The notes under the pieces are model-generated. The model saw only the letters and a program-made list of their open reading frames with translations, ran no database searches and was not told where the DNA came from. From Sphingobium sp. MI1205 (GTDB lineage Bacteria > Pseudomonadota > Alphaproteobacteria > Sphingomonadales > Sphingomonadaceae): 64,000 nucleotides of DNA. The stretch's first letter is position 1; the number at the start of each line of letters is the position of its first letter. This document shows, piece after piece, positions 28,231 through 36,896 of this stretch. A program made the translations under genes and the position numbers. The stretch spans positions 1,741,501-1,805,500 of the forward strand of contig NZ_CP005188.1 of the NCBI RefSeq assembly GCF_001563285.1, written 5' to 3'.

Positions 28231-28803
28231 ATGCCGTCACAATCGAGGCGCTATTCCAGCCCCTATGGTATGGCCGACCCGGCATTGGAGACCAGTTGGG
28301 GCTGGGTCCTGGCTTATGGGCTGCTCGTGATCCTGATCGGCGTTTTTGCGCTCCTCAACCCAATCGCGACGGGCTTCGCGACAGGTGTTTTCCTTGCCGT
28401 GGCGCTCCTCATATACGGAATACTGGCTATCGCGGCCGGGTTGTCCTCGCTCTCCCGGCGCGCACGCTGGATCGAGATCCTCCTCGGCGTGCTGAGCCTC
28501 GTCGCGGCCGCCATCACTTTCTTCAATCCCTTCGCCGGGGCCTTGACGCTCGTCGCGCTGATCGGCGCCTGGTTGCTCATCATCGGCGTTTTCGAAATCG
28601 TCGGCGCATTCCAGTCTGCGCATGACCGGGGCTGGCGCCTGCTACTCGGCGTTCTCGACACTGTTCTGGGCGGTCTCCTCCTGTTCAGCGATCCCGCGAC
28701 CGGACTTGCCTTCCTGGCATTGGCGGTCGGCCTGAGCTTCCTGCTGCGAGGAACCTTCCTCATCATCCTCGCCATGGGTCTGCGCCGCATCGGTAAGCTA
28801 TAG
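28231..28803 (+). CDS. HdeD-family membrane protein
   Basis: 190 residues with a good ribosome site (AAGAAGGAG). Six hydrophobic segments in three pairs with the internally repeated pattern G-L-L-GV-ALLNP / LGVLSLVAAAITFFNPFAG / LGVLDTVLGGLLLFSDP is typical of HdeD (DUF308). E. coli HdeD contributes to acid resistance at high cell density. It lies in its own transcription start region downstream of pldA and upstream of a small secreted protein gene, within a run of stress genes. Confidence 0.9.
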   Translation: MPSQSRRYSSPYGMADPALETSWGWVLAYGLLVILIGVFALLNPIATGFATGVFLAVALLIYGILAIAAGLSSLSRRARWIEILLGVLSLVAAAITFFNPFAGALTLVALIGAWLLIIGVFEIVGAFQSAHDRGWRLLLGVLDTVLGGLLLFSDPATGLAFLALAVGLSFLLRGTFLIILAMGLRRIGKL

Positions 28804-28853
28804 ACTTAGTGCGGCAAGGGTGCCCTGCCCCGAACAACAAAGGAAACGCCAGG

Positions 28854-29264
28854 ATGATCGGAGGATACAAACCGCTTTCGGTCTTGCTCATCCTGGCGGC
28901 AACGGTCGGAAATGCTCCGGCATCGAGCATTTCCGGGACTATCTGGCGCAACCCTGCAAACAGTGTGCATATCCGCGCGCAACCGTGCGACGACAGGATG
29001 TGCGGTGTCGTCGTCTGGGCTAACGACAAGGCGAAAGCCGATGCGCGCAAGGGCAGCCCGGATCCTCTGGTGGGCGCACAGCTGTTTCGTGATTTCGAGC
29101 AGGAGCAGCCCGGCGTGTGGCGCGGCCGCGTTTTCGTGCCCGATATCGGCCGGACCTTCACCGGGCGCGTCACGGTACTCGACAGCAACAGGCTCGAGGC
29201 GAACGGCTGCCTCGTCGGGCGCATCGGGTGCCGGTCGCAGATCTGGACGCGCGTCGAGAAGTAG
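28854..29264 (+). CDS. secreted DUF2147-family protein
   Basis: 136 residues from ATG 28854 (AAGGAA nine bases upstream). A signal peptide ends near APASS; the mature part has two cysteine pairs (CDDRMC, CLVGRIGC) and the DUF2147 pattern G-W-NP-S, VVWAND, G-VY-P in diverged form, ending W-R. Members are small periplasmic or secreted beta-rich proteins of unknown function. The four cysteines suggest two disulfides. Confidence 0.75.
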   Translation: MIGGYKPLSVLLILAATVGNAPASSISGTIWRNPANSVHIRAQPCDDRMCGVVVWANDKAKADARKGSPDPLVGAQLFRDFEQEQPGVWRGRVFVPDIGRTFTGRVTVLDSNRLEANGCLVGRIGCRSQIWTRVEK

Positions 29265-29345
29265 ACGCATGGATTGACAGGCTGAAAGACACCTCTCCCA
29301 TCCGGCTCGCTGACCCTGCGCAAATGCGATAACGCCGAAGGCGAA

Positions 29346-29930
29346 ATGACCGCGTGCCTGATTCTCTTCCTGATCGTCCTTGGTATCAACCTGTTGCCCG
29401 CGTTCGGTCCCCCGACATGGTCGATCATCGTTCTCTATGGCCTGACGACCGATCTGCCTGTCGCCTTGATCGTGTTCATTGGCGCGCTCGCGGCCGCTCT
29501 TGGACGTTTGCTGCTTGCCTGGGGCTTTCGATTTCTCAAGGACTATTTGCCCGCGAAACAAAAGCGCAACCTCGAAGCAGCGAAAAAAGTCGTCGAGGAC
29601 CGACCGAAAAGCGCGATTTTCGGGCTCGCGTTGTTCGCGCTCTCTCCGCTTCCCTCGGCGCAACTGTTCGAAGCGGCCGGCCTTGCGGGTATCAGGCTGG
29701 GGAAGTTCACAGCAGCGTTTTTCGTCGGGCGTCTCGTCTCCTATTCGATCTATGCCGCGACAGCAGGCGTGATCCGCAAATCGAGCCTGGGTGACGTCTT
29801 TACCGAGCGCCTCACCAGTCCGTGGGGCATCGCGATGCAGATCGGCATGATCATCCTGCTTGCTGCGCTCGCCCAGATCGACTGGAGCAGATTTCTGCGC
29901 TCCGACAACGATCCGCGCTCAAGCGCATGA
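29346..29930 (+). CDS. VTT/DedA-like small integral membrane protein
   Basis: 194 residues, about five hydrophobic segments. The stretch SPLPSAQLFEAAGLAGI and the following KFTAAFFVGRLVSYSIYA resemble the conserved glycine-rich re-entrant region of VTT/DedA-type proteins (LPG-x-x-G counterpart changed to LPSAQLFEAAGL). That superfamily handles lipid flipping or small-molecule transport. The assignment is at superfamily level only. It converges with the phospholipase D gene and may be related to it in lipid metabolism. Confidence 0.6.
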   Translation: MTACLILFLIVLGINLLPAFGPPTWSIIVLYGLTTDLPVALIVFIGALAAALGRLLLAWGFRFLKDYLPAKQKRNLEAAKKVVEDRPKSAIFGLALFALSPLPSAQLFEAAGLAGIRLGKFTAAFFVGRLVSYSIYAATAGVIRKSSLGDVFTERLTSPWGIAMQIGMIILLAALAQIDWSRFLRSDNDPRSSA

Positions 29931-30014
29931 TCTCAAGGAAACAGGTCCCCGTCGCAGACGGTCCATTCGTCGGCAACACGCAAAATTGAAGACGGCGCCG
30001 AAAGCCTGCTTGGG

Positions 30015-31565
30015 TCAAAGCTGCGATTCCAGCGGCAGAAGGCCAATGGCCTGTGCGGTTAGTCTGCGCCAGAACGAGGCTTCCGGTTCCCGGTCGTATC
30101 GGACGGGCACGCCGTTCCGGCTCCCGGCCCATGCCACGTCGCCATCCGACGTCAGACAGACCTCATAGCTGCGGGAGGGCGCGGTATCGCGCTGCCAGAT
30201 GGCAGCCATCTTCCGGGCCAGGGCCTCGGACTCGAAGAGGACGCCCATTTCCGTGTTGAGGGAAGCCGAACGAGGATCCAGGTTCATCGAGCCGATGAAC
30301 CCCATATGCCCGTCGGCAGTGAAAGCCTTGGTGTGCAGGCTTGCCCGGCTCGATCCTCGCAGGGAAAAGTCCCGCTCCTGATGCTCGGGGCGCAATTCCC
30401 AGAGCTTGATCCCTGCCTCGAGCAGCGGAACACGGTAGCGCGCATAACCGCCATGGACCGCGGCGACATCGGTTGCCGCAAGAGAATTGGTCAGGACCGA
30501 GACCGAAACCCCCTTTGCCGCAATCGCGGCGAGCGCCGCCGTGCCTTCCTCGCCGGGGATGAAATAGGGCGAAGTGATTTCAAGCCTTTCCCGCGCCGCA
30601 TCGAAGACCGGCAGCAGGTCGTGCATCAGCCAGTTCTTGCCCTCCTTGCCCAGCACCTTGCGCGGCGGATCGGCGATCACGCGGGCGGCGCGAGTCCAGT
30701 CGGGCCGCGTGGTCTCGGGATCGAGAAGCGAGAGCCGTTTGGCGATGCGCTCCAGATAGGGGCGCGCGGCAGCCTCATTGGCAGCGTTGCTCAATTCGGC
30801 GGCGATCCGCGTCAGCGCCGCGCCAGGATCTTTCAAGGGCGAAAGCCTATCGACCGGCAACGCCAGGCCGCTGTTCCAGTAATCGTCGAAGATCTTCTCC
30901 GTCTGGGCGACGGCTGGCCCCATCACCAGCACGTCCATGTCGCGGAAATTGGTTTGCGTCGCGGCATCGAAATAGGCGTCGCCGATATTGCGCCCGCCAA
31001 GGATGGCAACGCGGCCATCAGCGATCCAGGCCTTGTTGTGCATGCGCCGGGTCACGCTGAAGGCGCGCAGCATCATTTCGATGCCGCGCCGCAAGCCGCC
31101 CTGCCGCGCCCGGGTCGGGTTGAAGATACGGATCTCGATATGCGGATGATGCGCCATGGCGATCATCGCATCAGATGTATGGCTGGTGCCGATGTCGTCG
31201 ATCAGGATCCGCACCCTGACGCCGCGATCGGCCGCGGACAGGGCCTCGGCCAGAAGAAGGCGGCCGGTCAGATCGTCGTGCCAGATGTAATACATCAGAT
31301 CGAGCGAGCGCTCGACCTTGCGCGCCGACAATCCACGTGCCGCGAAGGCGTCGAGATTCTCGTCCAGCAAAAGCAGGCCGCTCTCACCGGGGTGCGCATC
31401 CGTCGTGGCGCCGATACGCTGATCGAGCGGCGTCCGGCCGCGTTCGATCGACAGTGCGTAGGAAGGCTCCCCCTGCGCGCGACTGGCGAACAGGCCGTAG
31501 ACCCAAGTCGCGAGCATCGACGCCGCGACGAAGCCCAGGCAGGCAAGGATGACGATCCGGATCAG
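30015..31565 (-). CDS. phospholipase D / cardiolipin synthase-like protein
   Basis: About 516 residues. Two HKD motifs are present: MHNKAWIADGR-AILGGRN and LHTKAFTADGHMGFIGSMN, each followed by the D/E of the family. One N-terminal transmembrane helix (ILACLGFVAASMLATWVYG) anchors it. No ATG precedes that helix in frame: the best start is CTG at 31565, which overlaps the stop of the upstream gene (CTGA); ATG at 31517 would cut into the helix. It acts on phospholipids in the inner membrane or periplasm, either as synthase or phospholipase. Confidence 0.88.
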   Translation of the reverse strand: MIRIVILACLGFVAASMLATWVYGLFASRAQGEPSYALSIERGRTPLDQRIGATTDAHPGESGLLLLDENLDAFAARGLSARKVERSLDLMYYIWHDDLTGRLLLAEALSAADRGVRVRILIDDIGTSHTSDAMIAMAHHPHIEIRIFNPTRARQGGLRRGIEMMLRAFSVTRRMHNKAWIADGRVAILGGRNIGDAYFDAATQTNFRDMDVLVMGPAVAQTEKIFDDYWNSGLALPVDRLSPLKDPGAALTRIAAELSNAANEAAARPYLERIAKRLSLLDPETTRPDWTRAARVIADPPRKVLGKEGKNWLMHDLLPVFDAARERLEITSPYFIPGEEGTAALAAIAAKGVSVSVLTNSLAATDVAAVHGGYARYRVPLLEAGIKLWELRPEHQERDFSLRGSSRASLHTKAFTADGHMGFIGSMNLDPRSASLNTEMGVLFESEALARKMAAIWQRDTAPSRSYEVCLTSDGDVAWAGSRNGVPVRYDREPEASFWRRLTAQAIGLLPLESQL

Positions 31566-32419
31566 ACGGCAGCATCCGCCTGCGGCTGCTGGCGCACGAG
31601 CAGGACATCGCAATCGAGACGGCTGAGCAGCGCCCGCGCCGTGCTGCCGAGCACCGCCACCGTCAGGGCCGATCGACCGTGCGTTCCGATCACGGCCAGG
31701 TCGGTTTCGCTCAGCTTCACATGATTGCGGACAACCTCGCAAACCTCGCCATAGTCGACATTGATATCCAGCCTGTCGCGTGCGTCGGCGGGCAGATCGG
31801 TCCTGTCCAGAAAGGCATCCAGATCATAGGCTATCCTGGCCTGCAGCGCAGCTGCCGGCCCTTCCCGGCCCCGAAGTGCCTCCAGCGGCACGTGATAGGC
31901 GTGAACGAGAGTGATCTCGGCAGCGGGGAATGCGGCCATGGCCGTGCGAAGCGCCTGGGCCGAGCAGCCGGAGAAATCGGTTGCGACCAAGACCCGGCGA
32001 TAGTGGTGCTGGGTCTTTTCCTTCACGATAAGCACCGGCGCATGAGCATGGCGTATCATGCGCTCCACGGTCGTGCCGATCAGGAAATCCCCGATATCGT
32101 CATGGCGCGAGATGCCGGTCACGATGAGATCCGCCCCGCATGCGGTTGACGCTTCCAGCACCGCCTGCGAGACGGCGCCGGTGGCGAGGCGTGTCTCGAC
32201 CGGAATATCCGGGTCCGCCACCTCCGCCCGCAAGCGGGCATGAAGGCGACTCTCGGCGGCCTGCAGTCCGTCGAGCATGTCTGCGGGATCGGGATCCCTC
32301 TGAACGTGGAGAAGAACCAGATGTGCGCGCCACTCGCTCGCCAGCTGTATCGCGCGGTCGCGGGCTCGGTCGCAGCGACCGCTAAAATCGGTTGGAAACA
32401 GAATCGTTCGCGGGGTCAT
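31562..32419 (-). CDS. tandem universal stress protein
   Basis: 285 residues from ATG 32419. There are two Usp domains (about 1-138 and 143-280). The second has the complete ATP-binding pattern G-2x-G-9x-G-S (GTHGRSALTVAVLGST). The first has GISRHDDIGDFLIGTT, where the second glycine is replaced by arginine, so it may not bind ATP. It overlaps the phospholipase D gene, so both are one unit. Tandem Usp proteins are common in sphingomonads and rhizobia under oxygen-limitation control, but I saw no FNR-type site here. Confidence 0.93.
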   Translation of the reverse strand: MTPRTILFPTDFSGRCDRARDRAIQLASEWRAHLVLLHVQRDPDPADMLDGLQAAESRLHARLRAEVADPDIPVETRLATGAVSQAVLEASTACGADLIVTGISRHDDIGDFLIGTTVERMIRHAHAPVLIVKEKTQHHYRRVLVATDFSGCSAQALRTAMAAFPAAEITLVHAYHVPLEALRGREGPAAALQARIAYDLDAFLDRTDLPADARDRLDINVDYGEVCEVVRNHVKLSETDLAVIGTHGRSALTVAVLGSTARALLSRLDCDVLLVRQQPQADAAV

Positions 32420-32558
32420 ATCGACGCAACATATCAGCAGTGGTCCGCCAACCAAGGAACGTGTCGCCGTGTATTTGCAGGACGGACAGAAATGTTCTTC
32501 GGCAAGGATTCGCTGGCCGTCGCGAAGCAGACCGATATTATGGCCTGATCAGAAGAGG

Positions 32559-33641
32559 ATGGATAAAATCACAACACCAGACATCATATTGCGAACCCCG
32601 ACGCTCACTGCCGTGGCAACGGCCGGCGCATCCCACGCACCATCGACACGCTTCTCGCGCCGAACGCTTCTTGCCGGCACCATGACTGCCGCGCTCTGCC
32701 TGACCGCCGCTCCGATCCGCGCTATGGCGCTTGATCCAGGATCGATCGCGGCGAGCGTGGAAGCGTTACGGCCAGGAGAGTTCCTGTGGGCGCCCGAAGC
32801 GGCTCCCGATGGTCCGGTGGTCATCATCGTCAGCCTCGCCAGGCAGCGGGCCTATGTCTATCGCAACGGCGTCCTGATCGGCATCTCGACCGTTTCCACC
32901 GGCGCAGCCGGCCACGAAACGCCGACCGGGGTTTTCACCATCCTCCAAAAGAAAGTCGCGCACAGATCGAACCTCTACAATGACGCGCCGATGCCCTACA
33001 TGCAGCGCCTCACCTGGGACGGGATTGCCATGCACGCCGGCAATCTTCCGGGCTATCCCGCCTCGCACGGATGCATCCGGTTTCCCCTGACGTTCGCCGA
33101 GCACCTCTATGATGTCACGCAGCTTGGCCTGACGGTCATCATCACGCAGGCAAGCGAGATTCCGCGCTTTGCCCCAGCTCCCCGTATCCTGCAGGATACG
33201 GCCCGGCGCTCGTCGTTCGGGAATGCCTTTTTGACGGTCTGGCAGCCAGAGAAAGCACTCACAGGGCCGATCTCCATAATCGTCAGCGCGGCGGACCAGC
33301 GCGCCGTGGTGTTGCGAAACGGCATCGAAATCGGTTCGGCGCCTGTCGCCATCCGCGGCAAGATCTCCGGCCTTCAGGCCTTCAACCTCGCCTCCATCGA
33401 CGAACACGGGACGCATTGGATGTTCCTCCCTGTATTTGGCGGTGCACAGACGGGGGAAGTCTCGCGGCAGGACCGGGAGCGGCTAATCCTTCCCGAGGAC
33501 TTCAGACGGGGCCTGCTGTCGGTGCTCAAACCGGGAAGCACGCTGATCGTCACGGCCGATACCCTCGAAAGCGGGAGTACAGGCACATCCCTGACCGTGC
33601 TCACGGGCGAGGATGCCCAAGCGGATACAAACGAACGATGA
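32559..33641 (+). CDS. L,D-transpeptidase (YkuD domain) with Tat-type signal
   Basis: 360 residues from ATG 32559. Residues 33-40 SRRTLLAG are a twin-arginine motif followed by a hydrophobic core and a cleavage site near AMA. The YkuD domain (about 80-215) has the catalytic pattern HAGNLPGYPASHGC-R with nucleophile cysteine. A second domain (about 235-345) seems to repeat the early YkuD strands without the catalytic cysteine. It makes or remodels 3-3 peptidoglycan cross-links or attaches proteins. Its divergent neighbour is the Usp gene. Confidence 0.9.
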   Translation: MDKITTPDIILRTPTLTAVATAGASHAPSTRFSRRTLLAGTMTAALCLTAAPIRAMALDPGSIAASVEALRPGEFLWAPEAAPDGPVVIIVSLARQRAYVYRNGVLIGISTVSTGAAGHETPTGVFTILQKKVAHRSNLYNDAPMPYMQRLTWDGIAMHAGNLPGYPASHGCIRFPLTFAEHLYDVTQLGLTVIITQASEIPRFAPAPRILQDTARRSSFGNAFLTVWQPEKALTGPISIIVSAADQRAVVLRNGIEIGSAPVAIRGKISGLQAFNLASIDEHGTHWMFLPVFGGAQTGEVSRQDRERLILPEDFRRGLLSVLKPGSTLIVTADTLESGSTGTSLTVLTGEDAQADTNER

Positions 33642-33762
33642 CGTTGCGCAATCCCGACTTCGCGTCCATCGCAGCGTCTTACCGCCTGATTCCAAACAGC
33701 CCCCTGCCATAATTGCGAAGACCGGCCTAATTACGACATACTCACCAGAGGATTTGACTTCG

Positions 33763-34413
33763 ATGTCCCGATCATTGCGCGTTCCAGTTTCCCTTGCCGC
33801 CGCCATCCTGCTGGGGCTGTCCTCGGCGGCTCCGTCACTGGCTGAAACCGCGCCCGCTGCGCCGCCTTCGGCCGACGCCACGGCAATCGCGGTACCCGAC
33901 GGATTTGAGTTGGCGCCGGACGGCACAACTCTTGTCCACGTGGCCAGCGGCCTGCGCTTCCCGGAGGAATTCGAGGGCTTTACCCGCCTCAGGGAACGGG
34001 CATTCGATCCGGGCGGCGAGTATATCGCCATCGGCTACGACCGGCCACTCGGCACCGGCGACGATCGCATCGTGGTGCGGATGGCGGTGGTCCATATCGA
34101 CCAGATGTCGCCACGCGACCACTATATGATCATGCGTCAGGCTACGATGTCCCATTTTGCCGCGCCGACCATCGTGTCGGAAGGACCGGCGACGATCCCA
34201 ACCAATCGCCGCCTCAAGGCCTATCGCGGAACTTTCACCGGCTATCGCGACGGCAAACCATGGCGTTCCAGCCTGACGACAGTCGACTATGGCTATTGGA
34301 GCGGACGCATGACGGCCGCCTATCCCGAAAGCGAAGCTGCCGAAGCTGAGAAATATCTTGGCGTGCTGCTGGCGGAAATCCGCGCGCAGCGCCCAAAGGC
34401 GCCGAAACGGTAG
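33763..34413 (+). CDS. secreted protein of unknown function
   Basis: 216 residues from ATG 33763 (signal peptide ending SLAET). The mature part begins with an alanine/proline-rich linker and continues as a compact alpha/beta domain (RFPEEFEGFTRLRERAFDPGG, YIAIGYDRPL, then YRGTFTGYRDGKPWRSSLTTVDYG). No catalytic motif or family recognised. Its place after the L,D-transpeptidase gene suggests an envelope role. The upstream frame to 33613 is not supported. Confidence 0.65.
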   Translation: MSRSLRVPVSLAAAILLGLSSAAPSLAETAPAAPPSADATAIAVPDGFELAPDGTTLVHVASGLRFPEEFEGFTRLRERAFDPGGEYIAIGYDRPLGTGDDRIVVRMAVVHIDQMSPRDHYMIMRQATMSHFAAPTIVSEGPATIPTNRRLKAYRGTFTGYRDGKPWRSSLTTVDYGYWSGRMTAAYPESEAAEAEKYLGVLLAEIRAQRPKAPKR

Positions 34414-35352
34414 ACTGGGGACGATGCCCGCGCGAAACCGCTCACTTTGACGGAGCAAGCAGCGAGAGGAGGCGCCGCCAATCTTGTTCGATCATCCGCC
34501 AGCGAAAAACGGCAAGCATGTGGGTCAGCAATCGGGAAAGATAATTCCTTTCCCGTGATCGGGCTACGATTTCGTGGACCTCCCTTTCGGTCCACGGCTT
34601 CCATTGTCCAGCGACGGCGATCATGTTCGAGCGGAAGGCCGTATCACTTCATCTCGCAATATACGCTCGGTTTCCGTTATCCGAATGGGGATTGCCGCAG
34701 TTATTGAGCGACGCAGTGCAAGTTATCCTTGCCCAGTTCGGCTCCCGTTCCGCTATTTCCTGGGCTGGAAGCTGATGCGGCTTGTAAGCCCCTCTAACGC
34801 GCCTCTCACTCATACGCGACGTTCCGCAGCGATCAAAGCGGCCTGATAGGCCGCATCCTCACCCATAATCGCACGCGCTGTCGCGATTAGTTCAGGACTC
34901 GCATTACGTGGACGACCCGTATCGAACGGGGGGCTGGATCATATTCGATCGCGAGTTACGTAATTTTTGCAGTCTCTTCACCCCGAAGTTTCGCAAGAAG
35001 ACGGATTCCGAAATCGATCCCCGCGGTCATGCGAAGGCCAAAGCTGTGAACATAGCCGTCATGCACGTCGAAACCATATTGGAGGCAGCCGTCGAACCGG
35101 ATGATCTGGAATTGGCGCTGCCTCTCATGAGCCGCCTGCAGGAGGCCATGATCACATGAACTAGGCCGGGTCTCTCCAATCTCTATGGATTCAAGCGTGA
35201 CGGCCCCTTCACCGAGTGCCGATTTCAGCGTGGTGCGACAAATGTAGACCGATTCAAGTAGGGATTGCTGAGCTATGCCGGCTACCAATCATCGTCAGGG
35301 TTTCGTCAGGAAAGACTGTTGAACTTTTTCACGGCATTTTACGAAGGACACC
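34414..35352. other. 939-base region without a confident gene, decayed coding remnants
   Basis: On the minus strand three short frames follow one another: a fragment ending at 34812 (ending AALIAAERRV, no start codon before a stop upstream), a 54-residue frame at 34649-34813 that starts in an ATGA overlap with it, and a 60-residue basic frame at 34442-34624 (QWKPWTEREV..., LLSLLAPSK). The overlap and protein-like composition suggest remnants of an older operon. A plus-strand frame from GTG 34908 to 35159 (83 residues) also lacks support. The right end carries the promoter of the VIT1 gene. Confidence 0.45.
35293..35310 (+). promoter_or_regulatory. tandem GTCAG box 1, upstream of VIT1-type gene
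   Basis: CGTCAGGGTTTCGTCAGG: two GTCAG units 11 bases apart, 42 bases before the ATG at 35353. The hexamer TGAACT begins 10 bases after the second unit, where the other two boxes have TAGCCC. Direct repeats with an 11-base period are the binding pattern of OmpR/PhoB-type regulators. Confidence 0.6.
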
Positions 35353-36054
35353 ATGAGCCGACTAAGATCCCATCCCGAACGCCATGCGGTGTCACGCATC
35401 GGCTGGCTACGCGCGGCAGTGCTGGGAGCCAATGATGGGATCGTTTCGACCGCGAGCCTCATCGTCGGCGTCGCAGCCTCCGGCGCGGGCAAGGCCAATA
35501 TCCTGGTCGCAGGGATGGCGGCGCTGGTGGCAGGCGCCATGTCGATGGCCGCCGGCGAATATGTCTCGGTCAGCTCTCAGGCGGACACGGAGAATGCCGA
35601 CCTCGCCCGGGAAAGAGGTGAACTCGCCGTTCAACCGGTGCTCGAGCATCAGGAACTGGCGGACATCTATGTCAAACGCGGTCTGAATGAGGAACTGGCC
35701 CGGCAGGTAGCCGACGAACTAATGGCAAAGGATGCGCTGGCCGCGCATGCCCGCGACGAACTCGGCATTTCCGAAGTCGTGACCGCCCGCCCTATCCAGG
35801 CCGCGCTCACATCCGCCGCAACTTTCAGCACAGGCGCCCTCATGCCCCTGTTGTTGGTCGCCGTCGTTCCGCATGATAGCCTCGTCGCAATCGAGGTCGC
35901 GGCAACCCTGTTGTTTCTCGCACTGCTGGGCGCGCTTGGCGCCTGGGCCGGGGGCGCCCGCCCCATGAAATCAATCCTACGGGTCACATTCTGGGGCGCG
36001 CTGGCCCTGGCTGCGACCGCGGGCATCGGGAGGCTGTTCGGAACAGTGGTTTGA
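35353..36054 (+). CDS. VIT1/CCC1-family transporter (iron/manganese type)
   Basis: 233 residues, five hydrophobic segments. Family features: RAAVLGANDGIVS and MAAGEYVSVSSQ near the N-terminus, then a charged cytosolic domain (ENADLARERGEL, ELADIYVKRGL, EELARQVADELM, AHARDELGI) that in VIT1 proteins binds metal, then the C-terminal helices. It moves Fe(II) or Mn(II) across the membrane. Preceded by GTCAG box 1. Confidence 0.92.
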   Translation: MSRLRSHPERHAVSRIGWLRAAVLGANDGIVSTASLIVGVAASGAGKANILVAGMAALVAGAMSMAAGEYVSVSSQADTENADLARERGELAVQPVLEHQELADIYVKRGLNEELARQVADELMAKDALAAHARDELGISEVVTARPIQAALTSAATFSTGALMPLLLVAVVPHDSLVAIEVAATLLFLALLGALGAWAGGARPMKSILRVTFWGALALAATAGIGRLFGTVV

Positions 36055-36070
36055 ACCACGCTGCTCACAT

Positions 36071-36088
36071 CGTCAGGATTCGGTCAGT
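36071..36088 (+). promoter_or_regulatory. tandem GTCAG box 2, upstream of cytochrome b561 gene
   Basis: CGTCAGGATTCGGTCAGT: GTCAG at 36072-36076 and 36083-36087, 11-base period, followed by TAGCCC at 36098-36103 (10 bases after the second unit). The gene starts at 36127. Same layout as boxes 1 and 3. Confidence 0.65.
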
Positions 36089-36126
36089 GAACACCCGTAG
36101 CCCTTCCAGCTGGAAAGGCGAACGTG

Positions 36127-36816
36127 ATGACAAATTCTGAATATACAAGGACATTCAAGGTTTGGGACACGCCGCTACGGCTATTCCATTGGCTGCTGGT
36201 CCTAGCGATCTCGATCGCGTTTCTCTCTTCCGACGACGATAGTCCGATCGCATCGTGGCATATGGTCGCAGGATGGTCTGCTGCTGCCTTGCTTGCGTTC
36301 CGTCTGATCTGGGGCTTCGTCGGAGGCGAGCATGCCCGGTTCGTGAATTTCATTCGGCCAACAGCAATCGCCACCCATGCACGCGACCTTCTAGCTGGCC
36401 ATCCTCGACGTTCCGTGGGTCATAATCCACTGGGCGCGATCGCAGTCGTGGCGCTGATCGGATTGACCGGAATCGTCATCTGGAGCGGCAGCAGCGTTGC
36501 GGCAGGCGGCATGGACAAAGACCTTCATGAAACCCTCGCCTACAGCCTGCTTGCTTTGATCGGGCTTCATGTCGGCGCCGTGCTGTTGATGTCGCTGCTC
36601 ACCGGCGAAAACCTTGTTCGCGCGATGATCAGCGGCCGCAAGAAGAACAGCCTCTATCCGAATGTGCGTGAGGCTCGGGGACCAGGCTTGTTTGCGGCTC
36701 TACTTGGTGCCGCAGCGATCGTTCTGGCAATCATCGCCATTGTCATGGTGGATCCGACCGCCTTCGCGCCGCAGCAACGCCATTCCCATCACGGTTCGCA
36801 CGAGGAAAGGGATTGA
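36127..36816 (+). CDS. cytochrome b561-type membrane protein
   Basis: 229 residues from ATG 36127 (GGAAAGG upstream; a GTG three bases earlier is possible). Four main hydrophobic segments carry haem-ligand histidines: RLFHWLLV, SWHMVAGW, LHETLAYSLL and GLHVGAV. The C-terminal tail is histidine-rich (QQRHSHHGSHEER) and may bind metal. It matches the di-haem b561/Ni-hydrogenase cytochrome b family, which moves electrons across the membrane. Just downstream is the transposon; before its insertion this gene lay about 115 bases upstream of the response regulator. Confidence 0.88.
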   Translation: MTNSEYTRTFKVWDTPLRLFHWLLVLAISIAFLSSDDDSPIASWHMVAGWSAAALLAFRLIWGFVGGEHARFVNFIRPTAIATHARDLLAGHPRRSVGHNPLGAIAVVALIGLTGIVIWSGSSVAAGGMDKDLHETLAYSLLALIGLHVGAVLLMSLLTGENLVRAMISGRKKNSLYPNVREARGPGLFAALLGAAAIVLAIIAIVMVDPTAFAPQQRHSHHGSHEERD

Positions 36817-36840
36817 AAACATCGGTTGATGGTCTGGTAG

Positions 36841-36848
36841 AAAGCTTC
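36841..36848. repeat. left 8-bp target-site duplication AAAGCTTC
   Basis: AAAGCTTC at 36841-36848 is identical to 40776-40783 and both copies directly abut the terminal inverted repeats of the transposon. An 8-bp duplication is the size made by IS1595-family elements. Confidence 0.9.
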
Positions 36849-36872
36849 GGCGATTATGCACTTGACGACACC
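36849..36872 (+). repeat. left terminal inverted repeat of the transposon
   Basis: Begins GGCGATTATGCACTT at 36849. It pairs with the reverse complement of 40752-40775 with 21 of 24 matches. Confidence 0.88.
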
Positions 36873-36896
36873 AATCGGTGCGGCTAGTAAAATGGC

